From positions 1-64,000 of the forward strand of contig CAKRVL010000001.1 in assembly GCA_934408705.1 (NCBI GenBank): 64,000 nt of DNA. Reading direction: 5' to 3'. The stretch is from an uncultured Blautia sp. Its GTDB lineage: Bacteria; Bacillota; Clostridia; Lachnospirales; Lachnospiraceae. Every line of letters begins with the position of its first letter. Within the stretch, counting starts at the first letter, position 1. Of the stretch, positions 53,734 to 63,906 are shown one piece after another. Both the position numbers and the translations under genes were made by a program. The notes under the pieces are model-generated. The model was not told where the DNA came from and did no database searches. It saw nothing but the letters and a program-made list of their open reading frames with translations.

Positions 53734-54655
53734 GATTGCATTTCTTTTCCCTGGTCAGGGAGCCCAGAAACCCGGAATGGGATTAGATTTTTATGAAAAA
53801 TTTTCATCTGCCAGACAGGTTTTTGATCAGGCAAGCCAGTGGCTTTCGCTGGATATGAAGTCACTTTGTTTTGAAAAAAATGACAAATTAGATCTTACAG
53901 AATACACTCAGGCAGCCTTGGTAACTACCTGCCTTGCAATGGAAAAAGTGGTAGAAGAGCATGGTCTTCATCCGGATGTGACAGCTGGATTAAGCCTGGG
54001 AGAATATTGTGCAATTGCTGTTGCCGGTGGAATGAGTGTGAAGAATGCCATAACGACAGTACGAAAAAGAGGAATTCTTATGGAGCAGGCAGTACCGGCA
54101 GGTGAGGGTTCCATGGCAGCTGTTATCGGACTTGATGCAGACAGGATCGAGGCTGTAATTACAGGGACAAAAGTAGAAATTGCCAATTATAATTGTCCTG
54201 GTCAGATTGTAATTACAGGGCCGAAAAAAGCTGTGGAAGAGGCTTCTGTGATGCTGAAAGAGGCTGGTGCAAGACGCGTGCTTCCTCTTTCTGTAAGTGG
54301 TCCATTCCATTCTTCATTGCTTCAGGATGCAGGAAAAAAACTGGAAAAAGAACTGTCAGAAGTAGAATTTTCCAGCTTGAAAATTCCCTATGTCACGAAT
54401 GTTACAGCACAGTATGTAACAGATATTAAAGAGACAAAAGATCTTCTTGCAAAGCAGATTTCCTCCTCAGTCCGTTGGCAGCAGAGCATAGAAAAAATGC
54501 TTGAAGAGGGCGTGGATACCTTTGTGGAGATTGGTCCTGGAAAGACATTGGCAGGATTTATGAAGAAGATTGCTCCAGATGTGAAAATTTATAATATTCA
54601 GAAAGTAGAAGATCTGGATCAGATTACAGAGTGTCAGCTTAACCTACAGGAGTAA
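53726..54655 (+). CDS. fabD: malonyl-CoA:ACP transacylase
   Basis: 309 residues. FLFPGQGAQKPGMG start motif, catalytic Ser in AGLSLGEYCAIA, His in SGPFHSSLL, and EIGPGKTLAGF. Loads malonyl groups onto AcpP. Overlap with fabK indicates translational coupling. Confidence 0.95.
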   Translation: MNKIAFLFPGQGAQKPGMGLDFYEKFSSARQVFDQASQWLSLDMKSLCFEKNDKLDLTEYTQAALVTTCLAMEKVVEEHGLHPDVTAGLSLGEYCAIAVAGGMSVKNAITTVRKRGILMEQAVPAGEGSMAAVIGLDADRIEAVITGTKVEIANYNCPGQIVITGPKKAVEEASVMLKEAGARRVLPLSVSGPFHSSLLQDAGKKLEKELSEVEFSSLKIPYVTNVTAQYVTDIKETKDLLAKQISSSVRWQQSIEKMLEEGVDTFVEIGPGKTLAGFMKKIAPDVKIYNIQKVEDLDQITECQLNLQE

Positions 54656-54664
54656 AAATAAGGC

Positions 54665-55405
54665 ATGAATACAGAGAAAAAGATTGCGGTTGTAACAGGT
54701 GCTTCCAGAGGAATTGGCAGAGCTATTGCTCTTGAACTTGCCAGAAAAGGAGCATTTGTAATTATAAATTTTAACGGTTCAAAAGAGAAAGCAGAGGCAG
54801 TTAAAGCAGAGATTCTTGCCGCTGGAGGTGAGGCTGAGATCAGCCAGTGTAATGTGGCAGATTTCGATGCCTGCGCAGCTTTTATAAAAGAAATAGTAAA
54901 AACATATGGACGTATTGATATTCTGGTAAATAATGCCGGAATCACCAAAGATGGGCTTTTGATGGCAATGAGTGAGGATGATTTTTGCCGTGTTGTAGAC
55001 ACAAATCTTAAAGGAACCTTCAACTGTATTCGCCATGTGGCAAGATATATGCTGAAGCAGCGAAGTGGCAGGATCGTGAATCTTGCCTCTGTTGTTGGTA
55101 TTGGTGGAAACCCGGGACAGGCCAATTATGCAGCCTCAAAAGCAGGGGTGATCGGTCTGACGAAGACCGTTGCTAAGGAGCTTGCTTCCAGAGGAATCAC
55201 AGTAAATGCTGTTGCTCCCGGCTTTATCAGAACGGACATGACAGATGTACTTTCTGATAAAGTGAAAGAAGAGACTTTGAAAAATATTCCTATGGGAACC
55301 TTTGGGGAACCGGAGGATGTGGCGAAAGCTGTGGCCTTTCTGGCATCATCAGAGGCCAGATATATTACAGGTCAGGTTGTGTGTGTGGACGGAGGAATGT
55401 TATGA
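54665..55405 (+). CDS. fabG: 3-oxoacyl-ACP reductase
   Basis: 246 residues, short-chain dehydrogenase. NADPH motif [23 protein letters not shown], catalytic Ser in [11 protein letters not shown] and YxxxK in NYAASKAG, end motif [10 protein letters not shown]. The stop overlaps the fabF ATG (ATGA). Confidence 0.95.
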   Translation: MNTEKKIAVVTGASRGIGRAIALELARKGAFVIINFNGSKEKAEAVKAEILAAGGEAEISQCNVADFDACAAFIKEIVKTYGRIDILVNNAGITKDGLLMAMSEDDFCRVVDTNLKGTFNCIRHVARYMLKQRSGRIVNLASVVGIGGNPGQANYAASKAGVIGLTKTVAKELASRGITVNAVAPGFIRTDMTDVLSDKVKEETLKNIPMGTFGEPEDVAKAVAFLASSEARYITGQVVCVDGGML

Positions 55406-56640
55406 GTAAAAGACGCGTGGTAGTGACTGGACTTGGTGCAGTTACACCTGTTGGAAATAGTGTGGAAACTTTCTGGGAAAGCATAAAAGCAGGCAAGGTG
55501 GGAATTGGTGAAATCACCAGATTTGATACCACTGATTTTAAAGTAAAGCTTGCTGCAGAGGTAAAGGACTTTAATGCAAAGGATTATATGGACTTTAAAT
55601 CTGCCAAGCGAATGGAGCTTTTTTCCCAGTATGCAGTAGCTGCTTCCAAAGAAGCTATGGCAGACGCAGGACTTGTAATGGAAAAAGAAGATCCGTTCCG
55701 GGTAGGCGTTATTGTAGGTTCCGGGATTGGAAGTCTTCAGGCTATGGAAGCTGCTGACCAGCGCCTGATCCAGCGTGGACCTTCGAAGGTTGATCCTCTT
55801 CTGGTGCCCAAAATGATCAGTAATATGGCTGCCGGAAATGTGTCTATTGCCACTGGTGCAAGAGGCAAATGTACGAATGTTGTAACAGCCTGTGCGTCAG
55901 GAACTCATTGTATCGGAGATGCATTTCGTGCAATACAGTATGGGGATGCGGAAGTTATGATTGCAGGTGGTACAGAAGGGGCGATTACACCGGTGGGGGT
56001 TGCCGGATTTACCAATCTGACTGCTCTTAGCACCAGCCAGGATCCTTACCGCGCATCTATTCCCTTTGACAAAGAAAGAGATGGTTTTGTAATCGGAGAA
56101 GGAGCCGGAGTAGTGATCCTTGAAGAGCTTGAGCATGCAAAAGCCCGGGGCGCAAAGATATATGCAGAGGTTGTTGGATATGGTGCAACTGCAGATGCTT
56201 ATCATATTACTTCTCCTGCAGAAGATGGCAGCGGAGCAGCACGGGCCATGACAGATGCAATGAAAGAGGCAGACGTTTTGCCGGAGGATATTGATTATAT
56301 CAATGCTCATGGAACTGGCACCCACCACAATGATCTTTTCGAAACAAGAGCCATTAAAGCTGCCCTTGGAGCGGCTGCAAAAAAGGTAAAAATAAATTCC
56401 ACCAAGTCAATGATAGGACATCTTCTTGGCGCGGCTGGCGGAGTGGAAGCAATTGTCTGTGTGAAGGCTATTGAGGAAGGCTTTATTCATGAAACAGTGG
56501 GAACCAGGGAGACAGATGAGGAACTGGATCTTGATTATTGTATTGATGGTTCTGTACAGCAGGAAGTGAATTATGCTATGAGTAATTCTCTTGGTTTTGG
56601 CGGACATAATGCAGTTATTTTAATGAAAAAATATCAGTAG
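55402..56640 (+). CDS. fabF: 3-oxoacyl-ACP synthase II
   Basis: 412 residues from the ATG at 55402 (overlaps the fabG stop); the TGT-containing upstream frame is not used. Catalytic triad Cys in [15 protein letters not shown], His in [11 protein letters not shown], His in [11 protein letters not shown]. Elongating condensing enzyme of the cycle. Confidence 0.95.
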   Translation: MSKRRVVVTGLGAVTPVGNSVETFWESIKAGKVGIGEITRFDTTDFKVKLAAEVKDFNAKDYMDFKSAKRMELFSQYAVAASKEAMADAGLVMEKEDPFRVGVIVGSGIGSLQAMEAADQRLIQRGPSKVDPLLVPKMISNMAAGNVSIATGARGKCTNVVTACASGTHCIGDAFRAIQYGDAEVMIAGGTEGAITPVGVAGFTNLTALSTSQDPYRASIPFDKERDGFVIGEGAGVVILEELEHAKARGAKIYAEVVGYGATADAYHITSPAEDGSGAARAMTDAMKEADVLPEDIDYINAHGTGTHHNDLFETRAIKAALGAAAKKVKINSTKSMIGHLLGAAGGVEAIVCVKAIEEGFIHETVGTRETDEELDLDYCIDGSVQQEVNYAMSNSLGFGGHNAVILMKKYQ

Positions 56641-56656
56641 GGAGGAGAGAAATACA

Positions 56657-57157
56657 ATGGAATTTGAACAGATTTTAAAACTGATTGACCATGTTTCTTC
56701 TTCTCATTTAGAGTCTTTTTGTTATGAAGGTAACGGATTTAAGCTGACTTTAAATAATAAAATTGCGCCGGTAATCATTCCCGGAATGATGGCTGATACA
56801 GCGTTTACAGGTGTGAAAGACAGTGCTGCTGTTGATAATCACTTGACTGTAAGCCAGGGTAATGAGACAGCAGTAAGTACAGCTGCTTCTGAAAATACTC
56901 AGAATCAGGCGTCTGAACCTGCAGGAAATATTGTGAAGTCTCCTTTGGTAGGAACCTTCTATGCAGCTCCATCTGAGGATGCACCTGCCTTTGTAAAAGT
57001 AGGGGATAAAGTAAAAAAAGGACAGGTTCTTGCTATTGTGGAAGCTATGAAATTAATGAATGATATTGAGAGTGATTTTGATGGCGAGATCGCAGAAATT
57101 CTGGTGGAAAATGGACAGCCGGTAGAGTATGGACAGCCGTTATTTGTTATTCGATAA
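56657..57157 (+). CDS. accB: biotin carboxyl carrier protein of acetyl-CoA carboxylase
   Basis: 166 residues with GGGAGGAG upstream. The biotinylated Lys is in [12 protein letters not shown]; the thumb region [15 protein letters not shown] precedes it. A variable Ala/Ser/Gln-rich linker separates the N-terminal helix from the biotinyl domain. Confidence 0.95.
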   Translation: MEFEQILKLIDHVSSSHLESFCYEGNGFKLTLNNKIAPVIIPGMMADTAFTGVKDSAAVDNHLTVSQGNETAVSTAASENTQNQASEPAGNIVKSPLVGTFYAAPSEDAPAFVKVGDKVKKGQVLAIVEAMKLMNDIESDFDGEIAEILVENGQPVEYGQPLFVIR

Positions 57158-57208
57158 AAGTGTATATCTTTTAAATAAAGCAAAATTGTTCATGGAACAG
57201 GAGTAAAT

Positions 57209-57637
57209 ATGAATCACTTAAATATAAAACAGATTGAAGAAATTCTTCCTCATCGACATCCTTTTCTTCTGGTGGATTACATCGAAGATTACCAGCCGGG
57301 AGAGTTTGCGGTAGGATATAAATGTGTTACCTTCAGAGAGGATTTTTTTAAGGGACATTTCCCTCAGGAACCGGTGATGCCAGGTGTTCTGATCGTGGAG
57401 GCGCTGGCTCAGACAGGTGCAGTAGCTATTCTTTCCAAACCTGAAAATAAGGGCAAAATTGCTTATTTCGGAGGTATTGATAAGTGCCGCTTTAAAGGAA
57501 AGGTTCAGCCTGGTGATAAGCTGAAGCTGGAAATGAAGGTCATCAAACAAAAGGGTCCAATGGGTGTCGGAGAAGCTATTGCCACTGTGGATGGAAAAGT
57601 TGTTGTGAAGGCTGAACTTACATTTATGGTAGGTTAA
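57209..57637 (+). CDS. fabZ: 3-hydroxyacyl-ACP dehydratase
   Basis: 142 residues. ILPHRHPFLLVDYI start, catalytic His in FKGHFPQEPVMPGVL and Glu in IVEALAQTGA. Hot-dog fold, typical FabZ length. Dehydrates 3-hydroxyacyl-ACP. No FabA/FabM/FabN isomerase is evident in this operon. Confidence 0.95.
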   Translation: MNHLNIKQIEEILPHRHPFLLVDYIEDYQPGEFAVGYKCVTFREDFFKGHFPQEPVMPGVLIVEALAQTGAVAILSKPENKGKIAYFGGIDKCRFKGKVQPGDKLKLEMKVIKQKGPMGVGEAIATVDGKVVVKAELTFMVG

Positions 57638-57693
57638 AGCAAAACGAGATTCGTAAAATAAATTCGGGAATTGTTACCAGGAAGGGTGAAAAT

Positions 57694-59058
57694 ATGATCA
57701 GGAAGTTATTAATTGCCAACCGGGGAGAAATTGCAGTGAGAATCATCCGGGCATGTCGTGAAATGGGAATCGAGGCTGTTGCAGTTTATTCTGAAGCAGA
57801 CAAAGATAGTCTGCACACACAGCTTGCAGATGAAGCAATCTGTATCGGACCAGGTCCCTCTGCAAAAAGCTATCTGAATATGGAGAGCATTATCAGTGCA
57901 GCAATTGTATGCGGTGCGGATGCTATACATCCAGGCTTTGGTTTCTTATCTGAGAATGCCAGATTTGCTCAGATCTGTCAGCAATGCGGTATCATATTTG
58001 TTGGTCCTCCCTTCCAGGTAATACAGAATCTGGGGAATAAACAGGTTGCCAGAAATACTATGGAAGCAGCCGGAGTACCTGTTATTCCGGGAACTACAAT
58101 GCCTATTCTGGACGCTGGGACAGGGGCAGAAGAAGCAGAAAAAATAGGTTATCCTGTTATTATAAAAGCAGCTCTTGGAGGGGGCGGAAAAGGTATGCGG
58201 ACCGCTTTTTCTCCTGAGGAATTTGAGCTTGCATATCTCACGGCCCAGAAGGAATCACAGATTGCATTTGGGGATGGAACTATGTATATTGAGCATTTTG
58301 TAGAACACCCAAGGCATATTGAATTTCAGATCCTTGCAGATAGTCAGGGGAATGTGGTGCATCTTGGAGAACGCGACTGTTCTATTCAGCGTAATCATCA
58401 GAAAATGATAGAGGAATCCCCTTCTATGGCAGTATCAGAAGAATTGCGCAAAGAGATGGGAGATGCTGCTGTAAAGGCGGCAAAAGCAGCACATTATGTA
58501 AATGCCGGTACCATTGAATTTCTTCTTGAAAAGACTGGAAAGTTTTATTTTATGGAAATGAATACCCGTATCCAGGTAGAGCATCCGGTCACAGAATGGG
58601 TGACAGGACTGGACCTTGTAAAGGAGCAATTAAGGATTGCTTCTGGTGAAACATTGTCTTTTTCTCAGAAGGATGTCCGTATTCAGGGCCATGCTATAGA
58701 GTGTCGTATTAATGCAGAAAATCCCTGGAAAAATTTCCGACCTTCACCGGGAACAATCACAGATTTGCATCTTCCGGGCGGACAGGGAGTACGTGTGGAT
58801 ACAGGAATTTACAGTGGTTATCAGATACCGCCATATTACGATTCCATGCTTGCAAAGCTGATCGTACATGGTGATAACCGGGAGGAGGCAATTGCGAAAA
58901 TGAAGAGTGCTCTCGGGGAAGTGATCATTCAGGGTGTGGATACAAATGTTGATTATCAGTTTGAAATTATGAACGATCCGGATTATCAAAAAGGAGTATT
59001 TGACATCGGTTTTCTGGAAAGCCACCAGATTGGAGGAGTGAAGGTAAATGAAGCTTAG
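57694..59058 (+). CDS. accC: biotin carboxylase subunit of acetyl-CoA carboxylase
   Basis: 454 residues. KLLIANRGEIAVRIIRA start, ATP-grasp motifs ALGGGGKGMRTA and EMNTRIQVEHPVTEW, HPGFGFLSENA. Carboxylates biotin on AccB with bicarbonate and ATP. It overlaps accDA by 11 bp. Confidence 0.95.
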   Translation: MIRKLLIANRGEIAVRIIRACREMGIEAVAVYSEADKDSLHTQLADEAICIGPGPSAKSYLNMESIISAAIVCGADAIHPGFGFLSENARFAQICQQCGIIFVGPPFQVIQNLGNKQVARNTMEAAGVPVIPGTTMPILDAGTGAEEAEKIGYPVIIKAALGGGGKGMRTAFSPEEFELAYLTAQKESQIAFGDGTMYIEHFVEHPRHIEFQILADSQGNVVHLGERDCSIQRNHQKMIEESPSMAVSEELRKEMGDAAVKAAKAAHYVNAGTIEFLLEKTGKFYFMEMNTRIQVEHPVTEWVTGLDLVKEQLRIASGETLSFSQKDVRIQGHAIECRINAENPWKNFRPSPGTITDLHLPGGQGVRVDTGIYSGYQIPPYYDSMLAKLIVHGDNREEAIAKMKSALGEVIIQGVDTNVDYQFEIMNDPDYQKGVFDIGFLESHQIGGVKVNEA

Positions 59059-60772
59059 ATATGCCTTTAAACGGACAATTTCCGCTTCATCTGCACATAC
59101 AGATAAAGAAATAAGACCAGAAGTGCCAGACGGAATGCTGAAAAAATGTAATGCCTGTAAGGCAGCAGTTTTTGTAGATGAGGTGAAAAAAAATAGCTAT
59201 ATCTGTCCTCATTGCGGCAATTATTTCCGTGTCCATGCAAGGCGGAGAATAGAAATGATAGCTGATGAAGGAACCTTTGAAGAGTGGGATACGATGATGG
59301 AAATAAGTAATCCATTGTCTTATAAAGGATACGAGGATAAGGTAAAAAAACTTCAGGAAAAGACACAGCTTGATGAGGCAATTGTCACTGGAAAGGCCAG
59401 AATCGGAGGCGTATCTGTAGCGCTTGGAGTGTGTGACAGCCGTTTTCTGATGGCAAGTATGGGAGAAAATGTAGGAGAAAAGATTGCCAGAGCAGTAGAA
59501 AAAGCAACAGATGAAGGCCTTCCTGTTGTGCTTTTTGCCTGCTCCGGAGGAGCCAGAATGCAGGAGGGGATTGTGTCCCTGATGCAGATGGCAAAGACCT
59601 CTGCGGCTTTAAAAAGACATAGTGATGCCGGTCTTTTATATATCAGTGTACTTACTAATCCTACAACCGGTGGTGTGACAGCCAGCTTTGCTATGCTTGG
59701 CGATATTATCCTGGCAGAGCCGAATGCGCTGATTGGTTTCGCTGGTCCGAGAGTTATTGAACAGACCATCAGACAGAAGCTTCCAAAAGGCTTTCAAAGG
59801 TCTGAATTCCTTCTGGAGCATGGTTTTATTGATCGGATCGTAGAACGTAAAAACATGAAAGAAACATTGGCCATGCTTCTGAAAATGCACTGTAAAAATC
59901 CCTGTATTGAAGCAGAAACAGTGCAGAAAAATCTGGTAAAAAGCCTGGAAAATTTGCCAAAAACAAAGGAAAATATGGCTGGCATATCAGAAAAAACTGC
60001 CTGGGAACACGTAGTCCTTGCCCGCAGTAAAGAACGCCCTACGGGAAAAGATTATATCCCCTGGCTGTTTGACCATTTTACGGAGCTGCATGGCGACAGG
60101 CTTTTCGGTGATGATCCGGCACTGATCGGCGGGATAGGATATTTTAATGGAGTTCCGGTAACCTTGCTTGTGCAGGAAAAAGGAAATGGTACAAAAGAAA
60201 ATATTGCTCACAATTTCGGTATGGTTTCTCCGGAAGGTTACCGTAAATCACTGCGTCTTATGAAGCAGGCAGAGAAGTTTCACAGACCGGTGATCTGCCT
60301 GGTAGATACTCCAGGTGCATTTTGCGGACTGGAAGCGGAGGAACGTGGACAGGGAGAGGCAATTGCAAGAAATCTTTTTGAGCTTTCAGGACTTAAGGTA
60401 CCGGTTCTGTCCATTGTGATTGGAGAGGGTGGAAGTGGTGGAGCTCTTGCTCTGGCAGCAGGAGATGAGGTCTGGATGATGGAAAATTCTATATATTCCA
60501 TTCTTTCTCCGGAAGGCTTTGCTTCTATTTTATGGAAAGACAGTGGAAAAGCTAAAGAGGCGGCAGAGGTAATGAAGCTGACTGCTGCGGATCTGAAAAG
60601 GCTTGGTATAATTGAAATGGTGATCCCGGAAAAAGAGCCTCTTACCAGAGAAAATATGGCAGCTGTCATGGAGCTTTTGAAAGAGCAGATAGGAGAGTTC
60701 CTGAAAAACTATCAAAACCTTAATATTGAAAAGTTACTGAATAAGCGATATAGCCGTTATAGAAATTTGTAA
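59048..60772 (+). CDS. accDA: fused acetyl-CoA carboxyltransferase beta-alpha subunits (AccD-AccA)
   Basis: 574 residues in one frame. Residues 1-290 are AccD, with the four-Cys zinc finger CNACKAAVFVDEVK...CPHCG and the GGARMQEGIVSLMQMAKT motif. Residues about 310-574 are AccA, with RPTGKDYIPWLFDHFTELHG, DTPGAFCGLEAEERGQ and GEGGSGGALALAAGDEVWM. In most bacteria these are separate genes; here no stop or restart lies between the halves. Transfers carboxyl from biotin to acetyl-CoA. Confidence 0.93.
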   Translation: MKLRYAFKRTISASSAHTDKEIRPEVPDGMLKKCNACKAAVFVDEVKKNSYICPHCGNYFRVHARRRIEMIADEGTFEEWDTMMEISNPLSYKGYEDKVKKLQEKTQLDEAIVTGKARIGGVSVALGVCDSRFLMASMGENVGEKIARAVEKATDEGLPVVLFACSGGARMQEGIVSLMQMAKTSAALKRHSDAGLLYISVLTNPTTGGVTASFAMLGDIILAEPNALIGFAGPRVIEQTIRQKLPKGFQRSEFLLEHGFIDRIVERKNMKETLAMLLKMHCKNPCIEAETVQKNLVKSLENLPKTKENMAGISEKTAWEHVVLARSKERPTGKDYIPWLFDHFTELHGDRLFGDDPALIGGIGYFNGVPVTLLVQEKGNGTKENIAHNFGMVSPEGYRKSLRLMKQAEKFHRPVICLVDTPGAFCGLEAEERGQGEAIARNLFELSGLKVPVLSIVIGEGGSGGALALAAGDEVWMMENSIYSILSPEGFASILWKDSGKAKEAAEVMKLTAADLKRLGIIEMVIPEKEPLTRENMAAVMELLKEQIGEFLKNYQNLNIEKLLNKRYSRYRNL

Positions 60773-60868
60773 AATTGTAGAAAAACAAACTAAATTATGA
60801 TATACTAACCGTAAATATTTGCTTGGATGTTTTGTAAAAATAGTGTTGTCCGAATAGGAGAGAAAAGC

Positions 60869-61306
60869 GTGAAGAACAAGGCAGTTATTAACGATGTACT
60901 TGTGCATTTGTTTAATGAGATCATGGAGCTGGAAGAACAGGCGATTATCACGGAAGAGTATAAGGATATTACCAATAATGATATGCACATTATTGAGGCA
61001 GTTGGTCTTGGCGGAAACAAAATGTCAGACATTGCTGCTAAACTGAATATCACGGTAGGCTCCCTGACCACTTCTATGAACAGCCTGGTAAAAAAGGGCT
61101 ATACCACGCGGGAGAGAAGTGAGCAGGATCGCCGTGTAGTCTTTATTCACCTCACATTGAAAGGAAGAAAAGCATATCACCATCATGCAGAATTTCATCG
61201 CAAGATGACGGATGCAGTGCTGGATGCACTGGATGATGATGAAGCGGTCGTTCTTGCGAAAGCATTGGACAGCCTGACACTTTTCTTCAGGCAGTATAAG
61301 TCATGA
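60869..61306 (+). CDS. fabT: FabT-type MarR repressor of fatty-acid synthesis
   Basis: 145 residues from the GTG at 60869, which has AGGAG eight bases upstream; an in-frame ATG at 60827 lacks a site. MarR winged helix: MSDIAAKLNITVGSLTTSM, LVKKGYTTRERSEQDRRVV. Position in the fab operon and the TTTGATAATCAAA box at 51380 make FabT very likely. In streptococci fabT leads the operon; here it ends it. A weak promoter (TATACT at 60801) may give extra expression. Confidence 0.87.
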   Translation: MKNKAVINDVLVHLFNEIMELEEQAIITEEYKDITNNDMHIIEAVGLGGNKMSDIAAKLNITVGSLTTSMNSLVKKGYTTRERSEQDRRVVFIHLTLKGRKAYHHHAEFHRKMTDAVLDALDDDEAVVLAKALDSLTLFFRQYKS

Positions 61307-62118
61307 TATCAGTTGAACTGGATCATTTTGACCTGCAGCAGATTTGTGATTCCGGCCAGTGCTTCCGTATGAAGAAGCTTGAGAAAGGACATTTTGCGGT
61401 TATTGCTTCGGATAAATATGCTGAGCTTTATCAGCAGGGGAAAGTAATTACTTTTGATTGTGCAGAAGAGGAATTTCTCTTTTTCTGGATTTCCTATTTT
61501 GATCTTGATAACGATTATGACAATTATATTTTTACTATCAATCCAAGAGACAAATATCTGATCACTGCAGCAGAGGCTGGCAGTGGAATCCGTATTCTAC
61601 AGCAGGATTTATGGGAGATGATTGTCTCTTTTTTGATTTCCCAGCAGAATAATATTGTAAGAATACGGCGATGTATAGAGAATATCTGTACCCGTTACGG
61701 AGAGGAAAAAATTGCGTCAAATGGCACCAGGTATTACGCCTTTCCCACCCCGGACAGACTGGCAGAAGCAACAGAAGAAGAGCTGCGGGAATGCAATCTG
61801 GGCTATCGTGCAAAGTATGTAAGAACAGTGGCAAAACAGGTTGCAGATGGTGAGATACAGCTGGAACGTTTGTATGCCATGAAAGGCAAAAAAGCCCTGA
61901 AGGAACTGATGGCTATATACGGTATTGGAGAAAAAGTAGCAGCATGTATCTGCCTCTTTGCACTGCATGATCTGGATGCTTTTCCTATCGATACTCATAT
62001 ACGGCAAGCTCTGGATGCTCATTATAAAAGAGGCTTTCCAAACCGCAGATATAAAGGTATGCGTGGCGTTATGCAGCAGTATATTTTCTATTATGAATTG
62101 ACAGGAAACCGTAAATAA
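61303..62118 (+). CDS. ogg: 8-oxoguanine DNA glycosylase (Ogg family)
   Basis: 271 residues, ATGA overlap with fabT. Helix-hairpin-helix MAIYGIGEKVAACICLFAL with the catalytic Lys after Gly-Glu, followed by FPIDTHIRQALD with the catalytic Asp. The N-terminal SGQCFRMKK matches Ogg1-type proteins found in clostridia. Bifunctional glycosylase/lyase for oxidised guanine. Co-transcription with fabT is likely but functionally unexplained. Confidence 0.85.
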   Translation: MISVELDHFDLQQICDSGQCFRMKKLEKGHFAVIASDKYAELYQQGKVITFDCAEEEFLFFWISYFDLDNDYDNYIFTINPRDKYLITAAEAGSGIRILQQDLWEMIVSFLISQQNNIVRIRRCIENICTRYGEEKIASNGTRYYAFPTPDRLAEATEEELRECNLGYRAKYVRTVAKQVADGEIQLERLYAMKGKKALKELMAIYGIGEKVAACICLFALHDLDAFPIDTHIRQALDAHYKRGFPNRRYKGMRGVMQQYIFYYELTGNRK

Positions 62119-62189
62119 GCTCGTTATTTATCAAAGTGGTAAAGGCGAATTGCTCAAAGTGGATTTGAAAAATCCGGAAAGGAAATTAT

Positions 62190-63164
62190 ATGAAGAGAAG
62201 AGCGTTATCATGGTTTATAGTCACAGCACTTAGTGTATGCACACTTGCCGGAAGTACAAGCCTGGTACTTGCCCAGGAACAGGATTCTGATAGCTCCATA
62301 ATAAAAATAGGAGCATTGAAGGGCCCTACGGCAATGGGAATGGCACAGCTTCTTGATGACGATGATTATGAGTTTTCTATTGTTGCATCCCCGGATGAAA
62401 TGGTTCCAATGATTGTTCAGGGACAGGTGGATGTAGCTGCAGTTCCGTCTAATCTTGCTTCTGTTTTATATCAGAAAACAGACAAAAATGTTAGTGTGCT
62501 GGCAGTGAATACTCTGGGAGTTTTGTATCTGGTAGAGAATGGGGATTCTATTCAGTCAGTGGAAGATTTAAAGGGGAAAACTATTTATGCCAGTGGTAAG
62601 GGTGCAACTCCTGAATACGCTTTGAACTCTGTCCTTGAGTCTAACGGATTGGATCCAGAGAAGGATGTAACCATTGAATATAAGTCTGAACATGCAGAGG
62701 TTGTAGCTGCTCTTGCAGAAGACCAGACAGGGGTTGGATTACTTCCGCAGCCCTTTGTGACTACAGCGCTTATGAAGAATGAAAACCTTCGCGTAGCCCT
62801 TGACCTGAATGAACTTTGGGAGTCTTCCGTGACAGATGGAAGCAAGCTGGTAACAGGTGTTGTCATTGCCAGAAATGACTATCTGAAGGAGCATGAAGCA
62901 GAGGTAGATGCATTTATGGATGCGTATAAGGATTCTGTGGAATTTGTAAATTCTGATACAGAAGCAGCTGCAAAGATTATTGGAAATCATGATATTATTC
63001 CTGCTGAGGTTGCTGCTAAGGCTATTCCGGAATGCAGTATTGTATTTGAGGAAGGCGATGAAATGCAGACCATTCTTTCTGGTTATCTGAATACATTAAA
63101 TGAACAGAATCCGGAAACTATCGGAGGTCAGATGCCAGATGAGGACTTCTATTATAAACGCTGA
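62190..63164 (+). CDS. ABC transporter substrate-binding protein (SsuA/TauA/THI5-like)
   Basis: 324 residues. Signal peptide (FIVTALSVCTLAGSTSLVLAQ), then a type II periplasmic-binding fold: IGALKGPTAMGMAQLL, VAAVPSNLASVLYQK, LKGKTIYASGKG. The fold fits NMT1/SsuA-like proteins for sulfonates, nitrate or pyrimidine precursors. No lipobox is clear. It overlaps the permease gene by 26 bp. Confidence 0.85.
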   Translation: MKRRALSWFIVTALSVCTLAGSTSLVLAQEQDSDSSIIKIGALKGPTAMGMAQLLDDDDYEFSIVASPDEMVPMIVQGQVDVAAVPSNLASVLYQKTDKNVSVLAVNTLGVLYLVENGDSIQSVEDLKGKTIYASGKGATPEYALNSVLESNGLDPEKDVTIEYKSEHAEVVAALAEDQTGVGLLPQPFVTTALMKNENLRVALDLNELWESSVTDGSKLVTGVVIARNDYLKEHEAEVDAFMDAYKDSVEFVNSDTEAAAKIIGNHDIIPAEVAAKAIPECSIVFEEGDEMQTILSGYLNTLNEQNPETIGGQMPDEDFYYKR

Positions 63165-63906
63165 TCATAGGATTAAATACAGAACATTTTATAAAATTCT
63201 GGGAGCTGCTGTATGGATAATTATATGGCAGCTTGTCAGCATGTGGCTGAAACAGGAGATCCTTCTGGTATCTCCTGTTTCTGTTATAAAAAGACTTACA
63301 GAACTGATCACGATGGAAGAATTTTGGAAATCAGTAGTATTTAGTTTCGGGAGAATTATTCTTGGGTTCTTCCTGGCTCTGATTCTGGGAACGATTCTGG
63401 CGGCACTATCCTGTGGCTTTTTTGCTGTGGAAATGCTGATGGAACCACTGATCACAGTGGTAAAAGCTACTCCGGTTGCTTCTTTTATCATCCTGTGTCT
63501 GATATGGATTCCATCCAGAAATTTATCCGTCTTTATTTCTTTTTTGATGGTTTTTCCAGTAGTATATACCAACATTCTGGAGGGAATCAGACAGACTGAT
63601 AAACAGCTTCTGGAGATGGCAGACTCTTTTGGAGCAGGACTGATGAAAAAGGTGGAATTTGTATATCTCTCACAGGTACAGCCTTATATAGTCACGGCAT
63701 GTAAGCTGGGACTGGGGCTTTGCTGGAAGGCAGGAATCGCTGCCGAGGTTATCGGCATTCCTACCGGTTCTATTGGTGAAAAATTATACAAGGCCAAGGT
63801 TTATCTGGAGACGCCGGATCTGTTTGCCTGGACCATTGTGATCATTATAGTGAGTGTGGGATTTGAGAAGCTTTTTATGTTTATACTGACAAAAATATTA
63901 GCTTAA
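63139..63906 (+). CDS. ABC transporter permease (SsuC/TauC-like)
   Basis: 255 residues from the ATG at 63139, with GGAGG eleven bases upstream, overlapping the binding-protein gene. Five to six membrane helices and the EAA-type loop LLEMADSFGAGLMKKVEFVY. Normally such a permease pairs with a dedicated ATPase; none follows here, since the next gene is on the opposite strand. An ATPase from elsewhere must serve it. Confidence 0.87.
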   Translation: MRTSIINADHRIKYRTFYKILGAAVWIIIWQLVSMWLKQEILLVSPVSVIKRLTELITMEEFWKSVVFSFGRIILGFFLALILGTILAALSCGFFAVEMLMEPLITVVKATPVASFIILCLIWIPSRNLSVFISFLMVFPVVYTNILEGIRQTDKQLLEMADSFGAGLMKKVEFVYLSQVQPYIVTACKLGLGLCWKAGIAAEVIGIPTGSIGEKLYKAKVYLETPDLFAWTIVIIIVSVGFEKLFMFILTKILA

